Of a DNA stretch of 64,000 nt, positions 11,267-23,063 are shown in pieces. How positions within the stretch are numbered: the first letter of the stretch is position 1; every line of letters begins with the position of its first letter. This stretch comes from Cystobasidium ongulense (taxonomy: Eukaryota > Basidiomycota > Cystobasidiomycetes > Cystobasidiales > Cystobasidiaceae): the NCBI GenBank assembly GCA_022835595.1, contig BQUP01000001.1, forward strand, positions 744,001 to 808,000, in the 5' to 3' direction. Made by a program: the position numbers and the translations under genes. The notes beneath the pieces were generated by a model. The model did no database searches. It was not told where the DNA came from and worked only from the letters and a program-made list of their open reading frames with translations.

Positions 11267-12708
11267 ATGAGCAGCGGCATCCCCGTTGGCCAGCTGATAT
11301 CGCTGTGGGTGCCAGCGAGTCGACTGGATGCAGCCATGACACTGAGATATATGTGCACTCGAAAGAGCAAAGCGATTCCTGTTCCCGCAAGTCAGAAAGT
11401 GGCTCAAGGAGCGGAAGAAGAAGAAGCAGCAGCAGCAACAGCAGCAGCAATCACACCAACAACCCAACTACTCGCGTGAGTTGCTTCCCGCTAACATCAG
11501 GTGGCGTGTCTCGGTCGCATCGCTATCTGATACCAAATCAAGCTGGCTTGATGTATCGAATCTCAAACTGACCGTGCAGTCACATTCACCCATCTCCCAA
11601 CAGAGCCGCAACAAGCACAGCAAGGCGGGTACTATCAGCAGCCCCAGCAAGGCGGAAACTACCAGCAGCCGTCACAGCAATACCAGCAGAATTATCAGCC
11701 ACAGCAGCAGTCTAATTATTCCGGAGCTGCTGCTGGTTTCTACGGATCCGGGCAGCCACAAGGCCCCGAGTATGGTGCTCAGCAATATGGAAGCCCACAG
11801 GGATACGCTGGCGCACAGCATGGTAGCACGAGTCAACAATACTCGCAGGCTCCATCTACGCATACATACAAACCACCACAACACGCTGTGAGGAGTAACG
11901 ACCCATTCTCACCTTCGTAATACCCCTATATCTGACAATATGACCTCACAGACATCCGACGGCCAAAATGCTGCTGATCCTCAATACGTCCAACTACGCA
12001 ATCAAGCCATTCGCGAAGACGACCTAATGGGGCAGGCTTTCGATGCTGCGTCCGAAGCATACAAGGCCGGAGACGGCGCTCGGGCCAAAGAGTTGTCTAC
12101 CCAGGGGAAAGCGCACCAGAGACGGAAAGAGGAGCTCAACGACCAGGCTGCGGACTGGATATTTGCCCAGAACAATAGAAGCCAACCCAGAGGCTCGATA
12201 GATCTGCATGGATTGTATGTGCAAGAGGCAATTGAAAGAACGGAAAGAGCGGTACAGGTGAGTACAACCCAGTCTACCCTGTCGTTTGTACGAGATATGC
12301 TCAAGTCAACATTCTCCCTCAGGATGCACAATCGCAAGGCTTGAGCGAACTCAGAATCATCACTGGCAAGGGCATACATTCTAATCAGGGGATAGCCAAG
12401 ATTAAACCAGCAATTGAAAAGCTGATGGTGAAGTGAGTGGAACTGTAAACGGTGTCTCGCAAGGTCGCTCAAGCAATGTTTGTCTACAGATATCATCTCT
12501 CTGCTCATCTTGATCAACACAATGCCGGTGTACTCGTTGTTAATCTTGCTGGCGGTGGTGCGGGATCACGGGATGTAAGTGAACGGCTGCGCATCTCTAG
12601 GGGAGACAAAGGATCCTCCAATGCTTATGCGTTATCTTGGTACTGTAGCTCGGCTGGGTTGACCAGGCAGACCGGGAGAGCGGCGAGGGACAGTGCACAA
12701 TCATGTAG
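11267..12708 (+). CDS. Q-rich DUF1771 and SMR domain protein with CaaX end
   Basis: Seven exons fit: 11267-11304, 11396-11475, 11604-11887, 11952-12257, 12323-12432, 12490-12574 and 12649-12708, for 320 residues. Exon 2 has KWLKERKKKK followed by nine Gln. Exon 3 is a Tyr/Gln/Gly-rich, prion-like stretch (residues about 40-134). Exon 4 starts the DUF1771 helices (QLRNQAIREDD). The SMR domain begins at SIDLHGLYVQEAIE and has RIITGKGIHSN, the usual DLHG and TGKG motifs of MutS2-type SMR domains. SMR domains can bind or cut nucleic acid; several eukaryotic ones act on mRNA at stalled ribosomes. The last four residues are CTIM, a farnesylation-type CaaX box. A donor at 11888 avoids the stop at 11921 and puts the Q-rich and SMR parts in one gene. 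Confidence 0.8.
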
Positions 12709-13024
12709 TATACTAAGCAAAGACTGTTGCGAGGGTTTGAAACTATACTTGAGAACATCACCGACGCTGCAGCCCAACTAGTTGTCCTGTGACCGGCGAG
12801 TTTCTTTCCAAGGTTAGAGAGCATCTGGACCTCGGCAAATTGGGTAACAGCAATGTTCTCACTTGGTCAGGAATAGGAATTCTGTTCTATGTCTCTACAT
12901 ACGCGGTGACTATCTAATGCAAGCATGGCAGACTTGCGGCTGATTTTGGGGCGGGGGGGCATCTGGTGTGTCTGTTTTGTAGTCTTGACAAGCTGGCTTC
13001 TAAACTCAATCTCTAGGGGAGAAT
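12709..13024. other. convergent intergenic region
   Basis: This spacer lies between the 3' ends of the SMR gene (+) and the HRxxH peptidase gene (-). A short G-run occurs near 12950. No gene was seen. Confidence 0.4.
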
Positions 13025-14098
13025 CTATTCGCAGTGCTCGGTACCGTCGGCGTGCGTGTGGCATGCGGCTGGAGCACTGGCGGTAGCGCTACCGCTGGAG
13101 TGGTCGTGGTCATCCTCTTCTGGAGCAGGCTCGCCAGTACAACCTTGGCCAGGAGCTGCGACCTCGTTGGCATATGCTTCTAGGGCAAAGTACTGAAGAG
13201 TGTGCGTGTTGAAAGGTGCCCAAGTCGCATTGTGGTAGGCCAACTCGGTGCACTCGCTGTAGCTATCGGCATAGTGGGACACGCTCTCGTCGGATAGGGC
13301 TGGAACATGCCATAATCTGTGAAGTAGATCGACTGTACGCACACATCTGGAAATCAGGTCTGGCTATTATAGCCTACCATACTATCCAACTCACCGGCGA
13401 ACATCTGGTTGAGGGGTGATCCAGCTACGGTGTGGTCTGAAGAGGTGGACCAGGTTAGCACGCCTTACTACTTGGAAAAGATGAGTGTGTAACTGACTGT
13501 CTTGGCATACTTGACTCAGAGGTTGCCTAATGTCGTACGATAGTGGGCAAATAACGGTTTCGGAGGTTGCGTTCTCGCCTCGCCAGTGACCAGCCCAGCC
13601 CTCCTGTCCGCAGCTAGCACAATGAATCAGGTAATGAACTGGAATCATGAGGATACAGCCGTTCGGCGACTCACTTTCCGTCGGGGTTGTCGCATCTGAT
13701 GGTAACGTTGCGCTTGTTCGAAGACAGCAAGCCTTCGTATGCTCCAACGACCGAGATGTAGTCACCAGCACCAAACCACTTCACGTAAAGAGGGACATCT
13801 GCTCCATTCGCGAGTACGTCTAGTAGATGAATTTCTGTCAGTGTACCCTTACGCTACGATAAATAATATTGCTTCCAGTCTGCTCACATTGCTTGGAGAA
13901 CTCAGCAATCTGCATGGCCTCATCAAGAGCCTGAGTGAGCATGGCACTGCTGGTCTCATTGGCCATGCAAGAGTCGTGGAGTGTGACATTTGCAGTGTAG
14001 GGCTGGATTGCTCGCTTGACGAAGGGTACAACCGCTGCCTGAGCCGAAGCCGATAGAAGGGTGGCAACGAGGCCGAACTTGGTGGCGATAGGAGACAT
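13025..14098 (-). CDS. secreted HRxxH putative peptidase (PRA1/Asp f 2-like)
   Basis: Five exons, 13888-14098, 13675-13819, 13516-13613, 13395-13436 and 13025-13332, give 267 residues. An N-terminal signal peptide ends in SASAQA, followed by a Lys-Arg site (PFVKR) suited to Kex2 cleavage. The middle has WAGHWRGENAT and VICPLSY. The family motif DLLHRLWHVPAL holds HRxxH in place of the classical HExxH zinc-protease motif. Downstream are HYADSY and NTHTLQYFALEAYA. The C-terminus is an acidic/His linker and the Cys/His tail CHTHADGTEHC, like the zinc-binding end of Pra1-type zincophores. The protein is likely secreted and may bind zinc; catalysis in this family is unproven. The third intron's donor (GTCAAG at 13515) is unusual but keeps the frame. 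Confidence 0.85.
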
Positions 14099-15453
14099 GG
14101 TGCTGTGCTTTGCTAGAGATGGAGTATTGATGAGGAGGCTGAAGTATGCTTAATGTATGAGAAGGAATGCAAGAGACGCAAGCTGGCATACCGTCCTTCT
14201 TAACATGAGCTTGTGGAAATAGTTTTATCGACAACCTCAGCGCCCAGGTCGGGCCTATTTCGCGGGTTCCCGGCGGCATCCAGTAACCTGTCCACTAGCT
14301 AATGGGCTTGGCGGAACAGTCGGGGCTGTACGCTAATGATCAGCTTCAAACAATCGCTCAGTCGCAGGTTTCCCCGGCAATCAATGCCATTCGCACGCTG
14401 TAACCAGCTCGATCAACGCCAAGGGCCAGCAGGGTGTTTTCGAGGTGGGCTGGAAAACTTCCGCACGTTGTCAGTATGACCAGTATGAAACCCACTGTTC
14501 TGGAGGATGAAAGGTGATGTTGCAGAGGACTGTCTTTTGTTGTTGTGTTCCTTTTCACCAGTGATGACGGCGACATAGTAGACAAGCACACACGCGGCCG
14601 ATCTGAGTAGGTGTATTGACACAGGCAGCACTGCTGCAGTCTTCAGCCTCCTGGTGACAACACTGCATGCGAACCAGATGTACCCGGCTTGTTGAGTTGT
14701 CGCCCGCTCATGAAAATGGGGATCAATCGCTAACTGGTTGTTGAAGTTGCGCAGGCCGTTGGCACGTTACATGCCTGAGCTGAGTACTGTTAGTAGCTAG
14801 CTTACCAGAGAGTAGCGACATAGAGATCTGTACTCTTGCATGAAGATGATGGCCCAAATGTAACGGAGTTGGTCGTGATGGTCATGTGCACATGGGACAT
14901 GTTCACAGTGAGCCAGGTGACGAAGACGGGTGCATCGACGTCTGCAGATCTAGAGTCTACGAGTCAATGTCATCAGTCAGCTTGCAAAGTCGGTGGGCTC
15001 AGCGAGGGTCTTGCTCACTTCTAAATCGGCGCGCTCTTGCTTGTCAAGACACCCATGAATGCCACACTGGGGAGCCTTAGCAGCGAGAAAAGCAGGAATA
15101 TGCATCCCCCTAGACGGCTGTGCTTGTTGTTGGCGTTAGTAGGTTAGCAATGCATGCTTCCATGGTCAGCTGGTCTGCGTGCCCATCGACGGAGCTTTCA
15201 AGGCCGCAGAGGTCCAGACGCAGAAGCCCGAGTAGATGTGGTCCCACCAGGTTTCTCTCATGATATAATCTAGCCATGTGTGAATGTCCGCTTGCAAGTG
15301 TTGGAGGGATGAAGAGCTTGAAATTGAAATGATAATCATTCTTCTTCTTCTTCTTCTTCCTGATCAGCCTATATATTGCAATACTCGACACCCATGGCAT
15401 CACCACAGCGGTAGCAGCAGCAACAGCAGCACAACCAGCCCCGCCTGAATGCA
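14099..15453. other. 1.35-kb intergenic region, no gene seen
   Basis: This separates two genes transcribed away from each other: the peptidase (-) and Rpc25 (+). Open frames are short and inconsistent. A simple CTT/TTC repeat lies at about 15341-15359. The region probably holds both promoters; its length is above the local average. Confidence 0.4.
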
Positions 15454-16584
15454 ATGTACATCCTCAGCCGGCTCAAGGTGCGCTGCTTGTCGCTCGTTCT
15501 GAAGCTCTCCAGGCCACGCTCAGATGGACGCGCATACAGGACACGGTCAAGATACTGCCCGCCCAGTTCGGCAAGGACAGAGAGACGGCGCTGCGAGACG
15601 AGCTCAATCGCAAGTATACGAACAGGGTGCGCTTGCTTCATGCGTCTTGCCTGCACTCACCGCTGAAGCTGTCCAACGCAGGTCCTGCCAAATCTCGGAC
15701 TATGCGTAGCCCTCTTCGACATTGAAAAGTCAAGCGAGGGCATCATCCTGCATGGCGATGGGTGCATCTATCACAAGAGTGGGCAGTTCCATAGTATACC
15801 TATCCTCCACAAGCTGACCGCACCTTGCAGCTATCTTCCGGCTCGTGGTGTTCAAGCCATTCATAGACGAGGTGCTTCTTGCAAAAGTTACTAGATCTTC
15901 CAGAGAAGGCATCAAGAGTGAGACAGGCACCCTCTCCTAGGCATAACCTGCATGCTCATGCTAAATGCCATTCTTGATGACTGCTTAGTCTCACTGGGTT
16001 TCTTCGATGACTGCTGGATCCCAAGCTGGAGACTACCGGCAAATTGTGCTTTGTAGGTAACAAGCTGCCTGATAAACCCAATTTACCAGTGCATCTTAAT
16101 TGATTCCTTCCTACCACAGCGACCCAGCCCGTAACGAATTCTACTGGGTCCCTCCCTCAGACGAGGCGGATAATGGCGCGAACATAGAACAGACACCAGA
16201 AGATGAACGCTTCTACATCATCGCAGGCGAGACGTACGTCCCATACCAGGGAGCTTAGCCACGTTAAACACCACACGACTGACTAACTTTCTCGTCGTCA
16301 CAGGGTCCGCGTCAGAGTCATTGACGAGACTTTCGACGACACCACACATAAGGTAGCACCCAAAGCGACACAGACTCAGCCGGGTGTAGATGCTCCGCCT
16401 GTACCGATTGGACCACCACCTTATAAGTTAGAGGTATGGCTCACTATTACTGACAAGGCCTTGAATATATGCTAAACCTCGCTCGACGCAGTGCTCAATA
16501 CAAGAAGAAGGTTTAGGCCTCCTTGACTGGTGGAAAGCTCCAGCTGAGGAGGATGAGGAGGAGGAAGATGCTGAGATGAACTAA
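15454..16584 (+). CDS. RPC25: RNA polymerase III subunit Rpc25 (RPC8)
   Basis: Eight small exons can be joined without a break: 15454-15477, 15540-15626, 15682-15778, 15831-15917, 15989-16052, 16120-16233, 16304-16433 and 16492-16584. The product is 231 residues. It starts MYILSRLKDTVKI, the Rpb7-like N-terminal fold, with NLGLCVALFDIE and the strand FRLVVFKPFIDEVLLAKV. The OB-fold part has ISLGFFDDCWIP, and the C-terminus has the usual GLGLLDWW followed by an acidic tail. Rpc25 with Rpc17 forms the stalk of RNA polymerase III and takes part in initiation. Its length is normal for the family. Confidence 0.92.
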
Positions 16585-16956
16585 GTAATGCGATTTGTTC
16601 TATTCACTCTTAGCAAGTCTCTGTTGTTCCTGTCTAGATGCATTATATACCCTTTCGTTCCATATCTTTCGTGTCTGCCATTATGCAATACTAGAACGAG
16701 CAGCAACGTTTCCGTCTTCCGAGTCAAGTTTAGTTTACTTTGATATATCAGGATCACCCGCCAGCTGGCCAAGAGGCTCCAGGAAGTAGTACAACAAGAA
16801 TGAGGTCTAACTATGATACAGGACGAGTACCAAAGTTTTTGGTGAGGAGCCAGACTGCACTGCTTCCATTAAAGATACTACTGCTTTCGTTAATACTGCG
16901 AACGTACTGATCCAGCACTACTCTTCTTGAGCCTCCTTGGAGAGTTCTCGGTACTT
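16585..16956. other. convergent intergenic region
   Basis: This spacer lies between the Rpc25 stop and the kinesin stop. A longer open frame crosses it on the minus strand in another phase, so a different C-terminus for the kinesin cannot be excluded. No other gene was seen. Confidence 0.35.
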
Positions 16957-19900
16957 TCATTGTCGAAATGGCTGCGGCAGGTCCAATCTAGGGTGGGTCT
17001 TTCTTGTCTGGGAGATTGCAATAAGGATCTATTTCACACTATTCAGCCACACTCTGATAGCCATGTACATCGGTTTGAATCACTTACCTTGTCCTGGATG
17101 CTACGCCACCACTCCTTAGCTGGGTCATTTCATGCTCTCGCGTTTCACGACGCTGCTTGCGCCATTCTGGCGTTCCAGGAGGAAGTGGGAGCGGCGGTGG
17201 TTTGGCATGCATTGTATAGCCATGACTATCTTTCTTTGTTGGTGTGGAGAAGCCATTCGGTCGATATGATGCAGCACTTGCTCGATACGGACTCATTGCA
17301 CCAAGAGGCATCGATGATTTTGAGGATTGGACTGGACTTTTGGGTTCGGGTGTTTCATTGCGGATTGCCATGGTCTCAAGTTTTTGAATCAGGCCGCCGC
17401 TGGCATCGAGCTCTACGAGGAGGGCTTGATTTTTGTCGATTTTCTAGGTTGATCACAAGTTTGAAGGTCAATTTGGATTGTACATCGTTCGAAGCGTCAT
17501 CTAAGTATTCACTCACCTGTCGGAATATTGCAATACTCGATTCAAGGTCCAGTATACGCTGTTCTAGCTGTCGAATGCGGAAATCCTTCTCGCAATTGCC
17601 CTTGTCGGCACCTTGTAGCTTTGTTTTGGTTGCTTCTAGTTCCGCCCTTAAGCTGGTCAGAGCAGCATCATTCTCGCTCGAGTCAAATGCAGGCTGGCTT
17701 CCTGTGGAAGAGTTTAAGCTGCTGTTGAGAGCTTTGCTGTTGGATCTGCCTGAAACTGCTTGCATCTTGGCTTGCAACGCACCAAAGTCCGGGGGCGTGT
17801 TTGCGGCTTTCAACTGGGCGAGTCTGACGCGAGCTTGCTCCTTCTTTTCCAGCTCACTTCGTAGAGTGCCTATAGTTTGCTCGTGTTCGCTGATAGCCGC
17901 CTTGTGTTGCTCCGCAGCATATTGCGCACTACGCAAGGAAGCTTTCAAGTGTTCGAACTTTTCACGATACTCAGCGTCAATGCCCGCAGCTTCCAGCGCG
18001 TGCTCGCGCTCCATCTCCTTAAGCTGGTCCTTCAAGGTGACGCATTCATTTCTAACTGTCTCTAGCCTTTGATCCGCATCACGCTGGAAGTTCTCGTGAC
18101 TTTCGGTGAGATCGGCCATCTCCTTCTGCATCGTTTCGATACGGGATTTACGTTCTTGCAGAGACTTTTCGGCAGCGGCTATTCTCTGCAATACCTTGGC
18201 TAATTCATCATTTTGGCTAATCTCACGACTTTCGAGGGTCTTTATAGCTTCTTGGAGTTTTCGTTGGTCGTCTGCGCTCGCTTGCAAGCTTTCGCGAGCT
18301 TGCGTGAGTTCACCGTGCAGCTTGGCGACAGCAGCAGATGTATCCGATTGTAGCGCAGTCTTCCCTTTCTGCAGTACGAGGACTTGCTCGTTCCGCTCAT
18401 CAATTACCTTTTGTAAATCAGCGACCTGGCTTTGAACAGCAGAGAGCCTGCTCTGTTGCTCTTGCTTGAGTCGCTCCTCATTTTCGTGACATCCGACTAC
18501 TTCTTCTCGCAAGATAGTTATGGTCATTGCACTTTCTTCTACTTGCCGATCAAGCTGATGGACTTTTTGCCGAGATTCCCTAAGTTCAAGACAGTCAGCA
18601 TCTACCGGGCGCTGAGTCCCAGCACTTTTCGCTTACTTCAATTCAGCTTCAGTAGAAGCAAGATCTGCGGTAAGCTTTTCATTCTTGCCTTGCATCTCTT
18701 CCATTTTCGAACGCAATGTCTCTTGCTCCTCTTGAGAAGTCGTTTTGAAACCCGCCAATTCTTCTTCCAGATGGCGGATTCTTTCGTCGTCTGCAGGTAG
18801 TCCTGGACTGTGGATAGTTTCTAGCGCGGAGGAGATGCTACGCATGCTGGAGGAAACGGGTAGACCCGAATGGCGTGCTGGCGAAGCCAGTCCAAAAGCA
18901 AGTTCGCTCAGGCGTCGGTTACTGCCTCTTTGACCTGTAGGTCTTGAACCAGTGCCAAGCTCTCCGTAGTGTCTAGTCGAGACAGATGGCGTTCGCAATA
19001 AGGTCGCGCCTTGATCCGACGAATCGGCCGTACCTGTCAGGATCTGTCTCTGTAAATGGGCGATCTGGTCTGTAAGCTGAATCACTTTCATTCTTTGTTC
19101 TCTGGCCTCCTCTTCTGCTTTCTGCCTGGCTTGTTTCTCGCTCTCTAGGGCTCCATCACTGACCGCTACGCTGCTTTGCACTTCGCTCTTTGCCAGTTGT
19201 GCTTGCAAACTGGCTATGGTCTCCTGGAGGTTGGCGAGAAGCGCTCCTGAACCGTCGGTGACTACTCCGCACTCGGCCTTTGTGATCACTTTGGAAGCCC
19301 GCTGCGCAAACTTCAAGGTGCTGACGGATTCCGTGCCGTGTCGAGCTTCTGGCGAAATAGTGCAGACTATGGCTATACGCGCGTTTCCTGATAGAGAGGT
19401 TTGTAGGAGTCTGCAATGAAGTACATTAGTCAGGTCTGGAGAGAGGCAGAAAGGGGTGTTACCGACCTGGTGAGCTTGCTGTCGCGGTAAGGGATATGAG
19501 CGCCGCTACTCTTCTCGTCGGCAAGCTTGTGAATAACGTTACTGAGCGAAAGTAGAGACTTGTTAATGAAGGCGCCCTCTTTGCGTCTCTCTTCCTGGGA
19601 TGTCGCTCGCTCGGATCCAGCAAGATCAATGAGGTTGAGCTGGGATATGCGGACCTCGACTTTGCCGGAGTTTGGTTTCGAGCTACCACTTGGGGTGGAA
19701 GAGCGGCTTGCGGTGAAAGTGTCGGCGAGGGGGTCTGATGTGGAGCGTGGACGTGACTCGATAATCTGCGGGAACATAACAAAGACTTGAGATTACACCG
19801 AGATCAGAATATGTAGGGCGACTTGCTTACCATTGAGAAGACGCAGTGTGAGCGTGAACTCCTCTGATTCCAGTCAGTGCAGTTCACGGATCTATTGTCC

Positions 19901-21018
19901 TCTCCCTTTGTTAGAACTCGGAGAACGTCTTGGGGACTGTTGACAATTTCTTCCTTGATGTGATTCACAACAATCCGGCCCCGGTTGTCTTCAGTCAATC
20001 TCAGTTCTTGATTCTTTTGCTTGACAGGATCAAGAAGATCCTTCAGAGTTTCGTTGTATATCTCGAGGTAGGATACCCGCAGCAGGTATTCTCGCTCGTT
20101 GTCACTAGAGATTCGATGGAAGATGTCTGAAATTGCCAAAGGCAGAATGCCTGGCTCTTCATCGGAGCCGGTCATGGTGTGTGTCTTGCCCGACCCAGTC
20201 TGGCCGTAGCTGAAGATGGTGCCGTTGTAGCCTTCCATTGCAGCGAGGACTACTTGACTGATTCGCCCTTGGTACATTGTTGCTGTAGGATGTGGCGGCA
20301 GGAGGAGGGCGTCGAAGTAGAAGTCGTAGGCATCTTCGCTGACGTTCTTGCGCTTCTCCATGATAGGGTGGTTCTCTGACAGCGCAATGCGGCCAGCCTG
20401 CTCGTCGAGCTCCCATATTGGGGCATCCTCTTCTGCCGCACCTGGTGCGGATGGACGGATTCTAAGAACATCACCAACAACGAGAGTCAGCGTTGAGAGC
20501 AGCGTAGAGAGATTCCAAGCCAACGCTCACCTCACACACACGCAGATGTTCTGCTTCTCGTCGCTGCTTGCGGTGTTGTTGTTGTTGATGTTGTTGTTGA
20601 TCGCCTTTGAAGCAGCCAGCAGCATCGACTGCGACGCCGTGAGCAGAGTATCAGCGTCATCCTCATCCTCTGTCGAGTCTACGCTGTCCCCAGGATCGCG
20701 CTCGTCGACGCTTGTCCGCTTCCTGCTCTTGCGGCGAGGCGACTTGTTTTCGCTGTCAAACTGCGCTGCGAGCGACTGCTGCCACGAGGGCGGGCGCGGG
20801 AGGGATGGATGCAGCGGCGAGGGCGGGATGCTGGCAGTCTTTGCAGCGTGCTTGCCTGCAGCGCTGCTTCGTGCAATTGCAGCGAGGCTCTTCTGCTTGC
20901 CTGCGCTCTTCCTCGTCGGCGTCGATGATTCCACACAGTCGAGCGTGCCAGCCTTTTTGACGGCACTTCGCGACACTCTGGTGCTGCCACTCCCACTACC
21001 GCTGCTGCTGGCTGCCAT
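16957..21018 (-). CDS. kinesin motor protein, kinesin-7 (CENP-E)-like
   Basis: Seven exons: 20531-21018, 19831-20461, 19467-19765, 18637-19410, 17517-18579, 17088-17443 and 16957-16987, about 1213 residues. A basic/Ser-rich extension of about 160 residues with an Asn-rich run precedes the motor. The motor starts VRIRPSAPG, has the P-loop GQTGSGKT near residues 249-256, [20 protein letters not shown] and [11 protein letters not shown] near 418. The neck and stalk (about residues 520-1070) are heptad-rich coiled coil. The tail is Pro/Ser-rich with [18 protein letters not shown]. The motor's loop lengths and its N-terminal extension are like kinesin-7, a plus-end-directed microtubule motor class; the exact subfamily is less sure than the motor assignment. 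The last tiny exon is tentative. Confidence 0.88.
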
Positions 21019-22193
21019 CTCTTGCGCTGTCCTCGCTCTCCAGTTGGCGTGCTTCCAACACTCGTCCGTCCATCGTTGCCATCTTCACCTTTCTCAAAGT
21101 ATATAGATCACGTGATTCGATTTGCAGCCGGCTGGCGGTGAGGAGGGTAGAGTAAAGTACAGAGTAAAGTACAGTACAGTGAAGGAATGGCCCGCTAGAC
21201 TAGACGGATGTGCGCAGCGAGAACCTGCATATAGTGCATGCGATCATCTCCCACTGACAAGACAAGGTTGTTCTTGGTTCTCACTTTCAGCGATGTCGCA
21301 GCGCTTCCATTTGAAAAGCATTCGGGGATTCGACCCAATACATGCAACGTTGCAGTTATATCGTTGCATAGATATAGTGAACATCTCGTGCACATAGCGC
21401 TTTCCCAACTGTGTGGGCTTCATCTTGCAATCACGGCTCAGAAGTATTGTTTTGATTGTGTGAGTGTCATGCTTTCACCTGGCCAACGTCTTTGTACCTC
21501 TGGGCCTTCCACTGCAAAGTCGAACCGCACTCGTGCAGGCTTTTGCTTCGTTGAAGCAGATGGAGGAGACCTGACAGCAGGTCAGCATGCGCTTTTCCAG
21601 ACGAACGTTCACTCACAATACCAGAGGCCCATCTAGAGATAATGCCCATAGCGATACACCTCGCCTCAGTTTGGACCTACAAATAGACCGATACGCGGAG
21701 AGAGTGGAAGAATGTCAATTTCAGTCCGGTCAGTATCGTCAACGCTCGCTGAATGGTATATACAAGATGCTGAAGTCCCAAAAGGACTCGGTCCTTTGCA
21801 GCGAGGATCCTGTCAGACGAACAAAGAAGGGAGCATTCTGTAACAAAGGGGGTTTCTGATCTTCAGATTCATCGCAGTCTTGATATCTGCAGTCCATTGC
21901 AAGGACTGGTAGATCTGGCTCTATCGTAGTTGCCACTTGTTAGACACCAAGATGCGTTTATTGGAAGCTTTGAGAGTGCGAGCAGGAAGATGGTGTCTGA
22001 AGACTTGGACTGCCTCACAAGCACATATTCGTTTGCTCATGATCTTGTCTTGCCGAGTGCGCTCCACTTGTTGGAGTGCGTCTTTCTTTTTTGCGACTTT
22101 CTTCTGTGCAACCACGAATCACTCAAGACAGCGACCACAGCTGGAGCAGACCCAGTCCACTCGTGCGCATCAGATATCTTCGAGCAAGCCGCC
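21019..22193. other. divergent promoter region, no gene seen
   Basis: This 1.2-kb stretch lies between the kinesin start (-) and the bS16m start (+). It includes short near-repeats (AGAGTAAAGTACAG at about 21150-21175). Open frames of up to 130 codons have no similarity. The bS16m frame is open upstream of 22194, but similarity begins only at the Met there. Confidence 0.35.
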
Positions 22194-22759
22194 ATGACTG
22201 TCGTCCGCCTGCGCCTGTCGCCTCACCGGCGGATGCCCTCGTCGCAGCAAATCTACTACCGCATCGTCGCTTCCAGGGCTCCAAAGGCAAGAGACAGCAA
22301 GCCGCTCGACACGGTGGGCGCATACGACCCCATCCCACAGCACGTTCCCGTCGTGCCAGCGTCGGAGCGAAGTCTGCTGGACGAAGGCAAGAAGCTCGAG
22401 ACGCGCTGGCTCAAGCGAGTCGAATGGGACCGCGCAAAGGTCGAGTACTGGATCAGCAAGGGCGCTCAGCCTACGAAGCGTGTTGCATGGCTGCTGCAAA
22501 AGGTGAGCGAGGTTTGCCGGATGCTCGGAAAGTCTGATGTGCTGACTCTCGCTTTCCAGGATAATCTGAGTGCGTCCAGAGGTGTCGATTGCCTTGTAGA
22601 CAACTGCCAGACTGACATGGCCTGTTCTATTCTCCCCATCATCTGACAGTACCGCCTGGTAAAAGCTTTCATGGCTATTGTGGACCCAAGAACCCTGAAG
22701 AGCAAGCGAAAAGTGAACCTTCTCAAGCAGAGCCATCTCCATCCGTAACTAGCGCATAA
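22194..22759 (+). CDS. MRPS16: mitochondrial small-subunit ribosomal protein bS16m
   Basis: Three exons, 22194-22502, 22560-22569 and 22650-22759, give 142 residues. The N-terminal half is a classical S16 core: VVRLRLSPHRR, IYYRIVASRAPKARDSKPLDTVGAYDP cut into strands, and later RVEYWISKGAQPTKRVAWLL-like sequence. The middle exon is only 10 nt and encodes DNL plus one base; without it the third exon would be out of frame, and with it the conserved-looking IPPGKSFHGYCGPKNP follows. The short C-terminal tail is acidic and Ser-rich. The protein is part of the mitochondrial 37S/28S subunit. Confidence 0.88.
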
Positions 22760-23063
22760 AGTTTCTGGCATACGTGAGTAATCTGCGAGTGCACGGCTAG
22801 ATACACGCCAAGCTGATTCTTTGCATTGCCATTTCAGTGTTGTTGTAACAAGTCTATGAATTTCCGCAACTCGAGTTTGTATAATCATGCAAGTCTGGTC
22901 ATCCGATTTTTAACACATGAATGGGCCGAGAGCGAACGCGGCAACAATAACAATACATCGATCAATATTAGGAGTGCATTTCATGCTGATGGGTTGTGCT
23001 AGCGGTTGGCTGACGGGTTGACTAAATGTATGCGTGATAGTGCATCTGAAACTAAGAAGGTCG
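22760..23063. other. convergent spacer, no gene seen
   Basis: This short stretch lies between the bS16m stop and the duplicated uL13 fragment. It has no coding exon. Repeated GGTTGGCTGACGGGTTG-like units are seen near 23000-23020. Confidence 0.35.

Noticed and set aside
21290-21345. A GGATTCGACCC-like stretch recalling a tRNA T-arm
   Set aside because: No matching acceptor, D-arm or anticodon arm could be folded around it.
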